From contig JBBPUQ010000002.1 in assembly GCA_038501195.1 (NCBI GenBank), positions 2,542,001-2,606,000 on the forward strand: a stretch of 64,000 nt of DNA, given 5' to 3'. Below the pieces are notes generated by a model. It saw nothing but the letters and a program-made list of their open reading frames with translations. It searched no databases and had not been told where the DNA came from. A program made the translations under genes and the position numbers. Below, in pieces: positions 58,382-64,000 of the stretch; the first letter of the stretch is position 1, and every line of letters starts with the position of its first letter. This DNA comes from Nemania diffusa (lineage: Eukaryota; Ascomycota; Sordariomycetes; Xylariales; Xylariaceae).

Positions 58382-59581
58382 ATGCCTCCCACTAAGCAGC
58401 CCAGCGCGGAGACAAACTACAAAGTGGCCACTCTTCGCGCGTTTCTTCAACAACCCAACTGCAGACAAAGAGTTGCGCCCTTAGTAACGGCCCTAATGGC
58501 CCGTGATGTTGACTTCCACGAAAGATTACTCACGGATCTTAGAAATAGAGTGCAAAAGATAGGAGATGGCCTTGATAGCGAGTCTGAGCATGCTGGTCAA
58601 GTCTTGGAACGAATTAACAATATCGAACAGGATGCAAAGGGCCTACGACAGCTTGTCCAAGGAGATGAGCAGAGAGCCATAGAGGCTAGAGCTGATTATG
58701 ACCAGCTAAAGGCCGAATTAACGGACGCTATTGCGCAGCTTTCTGCCGAGATGACCAGTCTGGGGAGTCATCTTCAAGTCATAGAGGGAGCAATAGATGG
58801 ACAGCGGCAGACTGCCACTGGTGTGAAAGAAACTCTCGACACCACAGCACAAATCATAGGCGGCTTACAGGCTGACATCAACGTTCTCAAGGGCAGTATC
58901 AAAAATATGCCCTTTGCCACTCAAGTTTCAGAGGTCATTGAGAAGTTGGAAGAGAAGATAAGGGAGTCTTTCGATCGAAGTTCAGAGACTATTGAGCGTC
59001 TCCCACTTTCTCTACCAACTATTAAAAACAACATGGATATCCATGAGGATTCGGCATATGGACGCCCTATCCAGGGCGCGATCGATAAATCTCTTCAGAG
59101 CCGGGGGCTCACTCTCGGTTTAGGCCATTCTACAACCATCAAAGGTATGTACTCGTATGTTTCTTATCTAAAATCTTGTTTTACGCTAACATAAATAGAA
59201 CACGAAACGTCAAAGCAGCCCAAACTCCAGTCTTGGCCAGCTATTGCCGAGTTTCTCGCCATCTATGAACATTTCATAGGAATGTACAAATCTACGAAGG
59301 TTGACAATGAACCGCAGTTTATCAAAACCTTTCTGAACGAGATAAACATTCACAGCAGTTGCGCTCTGCAGCGTCACCTTCTAAATATATATCCTAACAA
59401 GGTAACACTGAGACCTCCAGAGGTCTCTCAACAACCCCCGAACATCTTCATTGAATTACTTGGAATGAGGTGGAAAGACATCAGGCGTGCGATACCCAAA
59501 ATTCACGACTTAAGATCTTTGCAGTGGGCTGTAAACGAGGGTATATCCGGGCCAACACAGGCTTATATTTCGCAACAATGA
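58382..59581 (+). CDS. Coiled-coil protein of unknown function
   Basis: Exons 58382-59144 and 59199-59581 give 381 aa. Residues 1-60 form a helical, charged N-terminus (TNYKVATLRAFLQQPNC). Residues about 65-215 have a long coiled-coil pattern with heptad Leu/Ile/Val (for example INNIEQDAKGLRQLVQGDEQ, QLSAEMTSLGSHLQVIEG, DINVLKGSIKN). After the intron, a more globular C-terminal domain contains WPAIAEFLAIYEHF and LLGMRWKDIRRAIP. The 54-bp intron has normal signals. I do not recognise the family; a structural or kinetochore/cytoskeletal role would be a guess. An upstream extension to 58043 is possible but less likely. Confidence 0.75.
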
Positions 59582-60204
59582 AGCAAATCACAGAGGCTCT
59601 CCTCACAAAACAACACATATATATTTCGTCCGCTTTACTCTATTGAAGACAGGAATAAAATGACTGATATCAGAAATCAGGCCCCTGGCACCCATTTACG
59701 AGTTAACCAAGCTACCCAACTTAGTGATATCCTCCGGGACAAGGCAACCCCGAAATAGCAAAGGTTTAGACCATGGCTCAGTCTTATTGCTCAGCGGGAA
59801 AGGATTGCATCAAGTGAGACTTATTTATAGGGTGCTGCCGCATATTAGCTACCATAAATAATGAAGACGTTCATAATCATTTAACTAGAGTAGAAACATA
59901 TAACAAAAATGTTTACAGATATAACTAAGGCCGTAGAAAGTTGAGCATATTCTGCGGTTCGGGAAAATTGGCGGTGAAGGGAATCCGGTAGAATACTACT
60001 AAGCCTTCAAACTAATTAGTGTCGATTCCGCGTTACGAAATCACTCAGAATACTCTTCCGCATGTGATACTCGAATAAATGAATATAATCGTGATCTACA
60101 TTGTAAATCAAGAAAAGCCTACGCTAAGCCGTGACATCAATACTATCCTTGTATTGAATATGTTGAAGGAAATCCGAGAGTTCACCCAAATCCTAATTGA
60201 TCAA
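59582..60204. other. Intergenic region between convergent genes
   Basis: AT-rich 3' flanks of the coiled-coil gene and the methionyl-tRNA synthetase. No gene is seen. Confidence 0.45.
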
Positions 60205-63140
60205 TTATGGTTGTGGTGCTGCGGCGGCCTTCTTCGCATTCTTCTCATCCTTTTTCTTCTGTTTTGCCGCTTTCTTTGCAGCTGCTTTCTCAGCTTCAGC
60301 CGCTTTCTGCTTCTTCAACTCATCTCCGCCAAACATTTCTTGCCATTCTGCGGCACGGCTAGCTGGGATCTGAGAGAATAGTAAAGTAGGTGTGCCAAGC
60401 TTCTCTCCAGGCTCCAATGTGTTTCCAGTCCAGATGTCGGGGATCAAGAATGTTTGTTTCTCCTTTGGCAAACCCAATTGTGTCAATATGGAAGACGCGG
60501 TATTGGGTGCGTAGGGAGATAGCAGGTTGGCTAAAAGGTGGCTATAAAGTAGTTAGAAAATGTATATAAAATGGGTAATTGAGAGATATAAAAGATGGGA
60601 ACACGCAGAGGCAACAAGCCTAAACCAGTAAAGGAAAAATATTAAACTTGAAGCAACTAACATATGATTAAGTCCAATGTTAATGACTGCAGCGCACCGA
60701 TCGGGCTCTTCATTTAGAAGCTGGTTGCTGAGCTTATTATGCTGCAAAAGCTGGTTTCCTAACGCCGATATTGCAAGGATAGTAGCTGCACCCTGCCTAA
60801 GCTTGATGGCCTCCATGTTCGACAAGTAAGTCTGCAAAAGGTTGTTGACATCCGCTTTATGTTTCTCAAGTGCCGCATCGGTGTACTTATGTTTATCGGG
60901 GATAGTGGCATCGAAGTTAGCATGACAGAACTTCAAAACCCGCTGGCATAGGTTTCCTAACGATTTTAGTAGGTCGTTGTTGTTAATGTCGATGAAATCC
61001 CTATAGAACTGTGTCAGTTGTTTCTCGACCTAATGGGTTTTCAAGTTGTAAAATCTCACTGCCAAAGGAACTCCGCGTCACTAGTTTCAGGTCTTCGGGA
61101 CAAGAGGTAGAAACGCCAGACATCAGTGTCAATACCTGTGTCCTTGACAGCGGTACCGAAGACACCAATACTTTAAACAAAAAGATTAGCAATTGGTCTC
61201 AACAAAAATTAGTAGCAATAACTTCTAGGGCGTCCGTATAGAACAAAACCTAGAATGTGCTAAACCAAAGAAAAAAGGGTGGTTCCAAGTTCCATACTTT
61301 CGAGACTTGCTAAATTTACCGCCTTCGTAATTTAAATACTCGGTCGTTGAGAATCGTGAAACCTTGGTCCAATCTTCGCCAGTGCCTAGCTGACTGGCAG
61401 GGAATACTATTGAATGGAATCTGAGATTGGTTAGAAATCATATGCCGCATATCTGTCACCAAGAACTAACTCACGGAACGTTGTCCTTTCCCTAAGTGGG
61501 AGTTAGTAGAAATTACCGAAGTTATAAACATAGAACGAACGAAGGGGGTAAAAATCACATGTACTCACCATGAATTGATAGAGCGTGACATCTTTGGGGT
61601 TCTTCCACCATTTTTCCCAATTTTTCCCAGAGAGATCGTCACCATCGGTATACATTTTCGTTATTGAAGGATACCCAATCTATTGTCAAGTTGTCAACAA
61701 AAAACCTCTTATAATAGACAAGATGCCCGCCAGAGGTGACACTCACAGTAGCATCAAACCAAACGTAGAACACTTTGTTTTCATATGCCTCATCTGATAG
61801 CCCCTTCAACCCTTTTGGAACTGTTTTACACAATAAAGTTAGTGAAGAGTATCTCAAGGAAGCAAAAGGTGGTACTTTCTAGGTACACCCCATCTCAAGT
61901 CTCGAGTAATTGAACGGCTTTCGAGTCCTTTAGCTAACCATGACTGCGTTATAGCAACGCAGTTCGAACTCCACTGCTCCTTTTTTGAATCAAACCATTC
62001 TTTGATATCACCCTCTAGGAGATCTAGGCGGAGGTAGAGATGCTTCGTGCTTCTCGCTTCCGGTGTGGTGCCGTCAAGCTTACAGCGAGGCGATATTAGG
62101 AAACCTGTTCCTTTCGTCTCATGCCCAACCACGTCATTGGCTTCGGCAACGGGCTCGAGAGGATCGAGAAGGTTACCACAACCGTCGCACTAATAAAATT
62201 AGAGGTTAGAAAAACAAGGCCTCCCAGAAGATAGCCGGCTAGGATATTCAACGTAATGCCCTTTCCATTGGCTGCCCTGGCGGAAGGGGGCGGGACTAAC
62301 TTGGTCACCTCTTGCATCTTTGTAGCTGGAAGCGGTATATTAGTCTCCAATAGCAAGCCTTTGGCACCAACAGGGGATGCCTACCTGCAGATGCTACATA
62401 TTCCTTCGACGAATCGATCGGCCAAGAATGAATTATGGGTCGGGCAATACGGCTGAATGCTCGAGCGCTCCTCGATGAAACCGTTATTCCACAGCTTAGT
62501 GAACATGTCTTGGACGATCTCGGTGTGTTGCTCCGTCGACGTGCGACCGTATACATCAAAGGAAATGGAGAAGTCGTTGTAGATGCGTTTATGGATTTCA
62601 TGGTATTTGCCACAAAGCTCGGCGGGTGTCGTCTTTTCTTCGAGGGCTTTGGTTTCGGTCGCGGTGCCGTACTATTGGCATCTCCCGTGTAAGTAACGAG
62701 GAGCGTTCCAGATTTGCCTGATGGCGGGTGATATGCGTACCTCATCGCTACCGCAGATATAAAGTGTCTTCAATCCTCGGGCTCTACAGAAGCGAGCAAA
62801 GCAATCGGCGGACTGAACGGGTGATGCGCCTGGTTAGCATGGAACACACGCGCACAGGTTGATTCTAGCTGGGGGACTACTGTACCAGAACGCTTCCGAT
62901 GATGTTTCCCAAATGGACGACATTGTTACAAATGTGTGGAGGTTAGTTTAAGTCGCGGCGTTTGGAAACCAAGCTGTACTGACTATGGTAAGGCACTGGG
63001 AGAAATAATTAGAACACGACAACATGTTTTTTATTTTTTTCTTTAAAAAAAAAGAGAAGGGGATAATAGCCATACCTGGTGATCAGTATGTTCCTCTTCC
63101 CCGCCTCGGGCATGAGCGGGGAGTTTGTGACGGAGCCCAT
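60205..63140 (-). CDS. MES1: Cytosolic methionyl-tRNA synthetase with two defective splice sites
   Basis: Fourteen conserved exons on the minus strand: 63076-63140, 62984-62995, 62886-62931, 62741-62812, 62385-62671, 62301-62325, 61880-62189, 61747-61820, 61569-61679, 61475-61491, 61298-61420, 61060-61170, 60662-61000 and 60205-60541 (642 aa). The enzyme charges tRNA-Met. The HIGH-type motif is HLGN, the insert has CxxC zinc pairs (CSICS, CDGC), WFDAT and the KMSKS-type KFSKSR are intact, and the C-terminus is Lys/Ala-rich. Exons 2 and 10 are only 12 and 17 bp. Two splice sites are non-consensus: exon 3 is preceded by AT instead of AG, and exon 7 is followed by GAAAGT instead of GTAAGT. All exon frames are open and every junction phase fits, so either splicing is unusual, the gene is newly broken, or there are sequence errors. 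A canonical alternative (donor GTGTAC at 61888) would delete three residues; none exists for exon 3. Confidence 0.88.
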
Positions 63141-63909
63141 TATCGAAGCCTTAGAAAGGTAGACTATACTATGTAGAGCTAGGAAGATTGACCCGTAATG
63201 AGGAAGATCGCGAAGAAAAATAAGATTTCCAAGTCGGTTTGGTATATTCAAACTTCGGTGGCTGCAGATTAAACTCTACGGGTACAAAATATGGTGGGGT
63301 GAGTCAAGCTACCGTCCCGCGTTGCGAATTTACGAAGCCCCGCATTTCCCTAGATTGGCCTGACTCACATGCATTAGGTAGGGTACCTAGGTACATCAAT
63401 TAGTACCGACTGCATGGATCACCCAGGGTTCCCCAGCTCAAGTAGACTTCATTCAAGACGCCGATATCGCGGATGATAGACTATTCATCTAGGGGGCATC
63501 CTATGTATTTCTCAATAGATGTTACCTAGGCACTTGATGTCATTTTAATAATGTAGGGCATAACTAATGCGCTTAGAATAAACCCTTACCTGCTTGATGT
63601 ACTCGATTAAGACTCGATATAGATAGGTACGTATGCTATATCTAAGGTAGTGGACTTATCAATGTATCTTGAAAAGATCCGTGCTTTTTCTGTTCATGGC
63701 ATGACGCCTTAGGAACGAACAAATTCTTATTAATCAATTATGAGCCAAATATTTGAACTTTTAATCCGCTAGAAGCTTAAACCGCTGACTGCTTTAGTCT
63801 ACTGCACTTTATGATAGGCAACCCACTTCTTCCCGGTTTCTTCTTAGCTTCTTGCCCTGGTTGCGCAGCCGGAACTTAGCTCAGAACACGGGCCGAATTA
63901 CCATATTCG
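63141..63909. other. Intergenic region
   Basis: Between the MetRS start and the tRNA. It has a TAGGGTACCTAGGTAC motif near 63379-63394 and no credible ORF. Confidence 0.45.
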
Positions 63910-64000
63910 GGCATGTTGCCAGAGTGGTTAATGGGTGAGACTTGAATTCAATTGTGAATTAAGCCATCTCATGACTTCGGTCGCGTAGGTTCAAATCCTG
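63910..64000 (+). tRNA. tRNA-Ser (anticodon UGA), intron-containing, cut by the window end
   Basis: A class II tRNA. The 5' acceptor strand GGCATGT starts at 63910. The D arm has stem CCA/TGG. The anticodon stem TGAGA/TCTCA encloses the anticodon TGA (63943-63945). A 19-nt intron (63947-63965) follows position 37. The long variable arm is GAC-TTCG-GTC, and the T arm begins with the B box GGTTCAAATCC. The 3' T-stem end and acceptor strand lie beyond base 64000. The loop CTTGAA-A and long variable arm are typical of eukaryotic tRNA-Ser(UGA). Confidence 0.88.

Noticed and set aside
63141..63251. In-frame upstream start extending the MetRS by 37 residues, possibly as a mitochondrial presequence
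   Set aside because: The extension lacks the basic/amphipathic pattern of a presequence, and the short start MGSVTNS fits the cytosolic family.

Overview
The window is from a filamentous ascomycete (Pezizomycotina, probably Sordariomycetes). Most genes carry short introns of about 50-140 bp with fungal signals: GT donors, CTAAC-type branch points and AG acceptors. The proteins are typical of such fungi: a heterokaryon-incompatibility (HET) protein, an AflR-like Zn2Cys6 regulator, a secreted BBE oxidoreductase and a GPI-anchored mucin-like wall protein. The class assignment is inferred. All gene models were read by hand; exon phases were checked for every multi-exon gene and each sums to a whole number of codons.

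Layout. 1-7 kb: an MFS sugar transporter, a hidden three-exon SDH6/SDHAF1 gene and a large disordered protein with SH3-ligand motifs. 7-20 kb is an accessory stretch: a frameshifted pseudogene, the AflR-like regulator, a kinase-like fragment, ERV29/SURF4 (a core gene embedded in it), a HET-domain gene, a broken ankyrin-type relic, an ATG-less coding-like segment and a small orphan. 20-37 kb: a secreted FAD oxidoreductase, then core genes TTI2 (convergent with FIG4), EMC4 and the AP-1 beta subunit (with a GC-AG intron), separated by a gene-poor 2.8 kb. 37-43 kb: a repeat-rich GPI-type wall protein and 4 kb of gene-poor DNA. 43-64 kb is dense core genome: UBL3-like prenylated ubiquitin-fold protein, UMP1, a soluble twin-ATPase ABC protein, a CCCH/Smr protein, an F-box/JmjC protein, eIF4A, a coiled-coil protein, cytosolic methionyl-tRNA synthetase and, cut by the window edge, an intron-containing tRNA-Ser(UGA).

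The genes do not form one operon-like pathway. Shared themes are protein trafficking (ERV29, EMC4, AP-1 beta, FIG4), proteostasis and PIKK assembly (UMP1, TTI2, UBL3) and translation with mRNA surveillance (eIF4A, MetRS, Smr protein, tRNA-Ser). The most striking anomaly is the methionyl-tRNA synthetase gene. All exon frames are open and conserved, but one acceptor reads AT instead of AG and one donor reads GA instead of GT, each a single base from consensus. I did not find a convincing new multi-gene system; the 7-20 kb island of relics around the HET gene is the most likely place for recent gene turnover.
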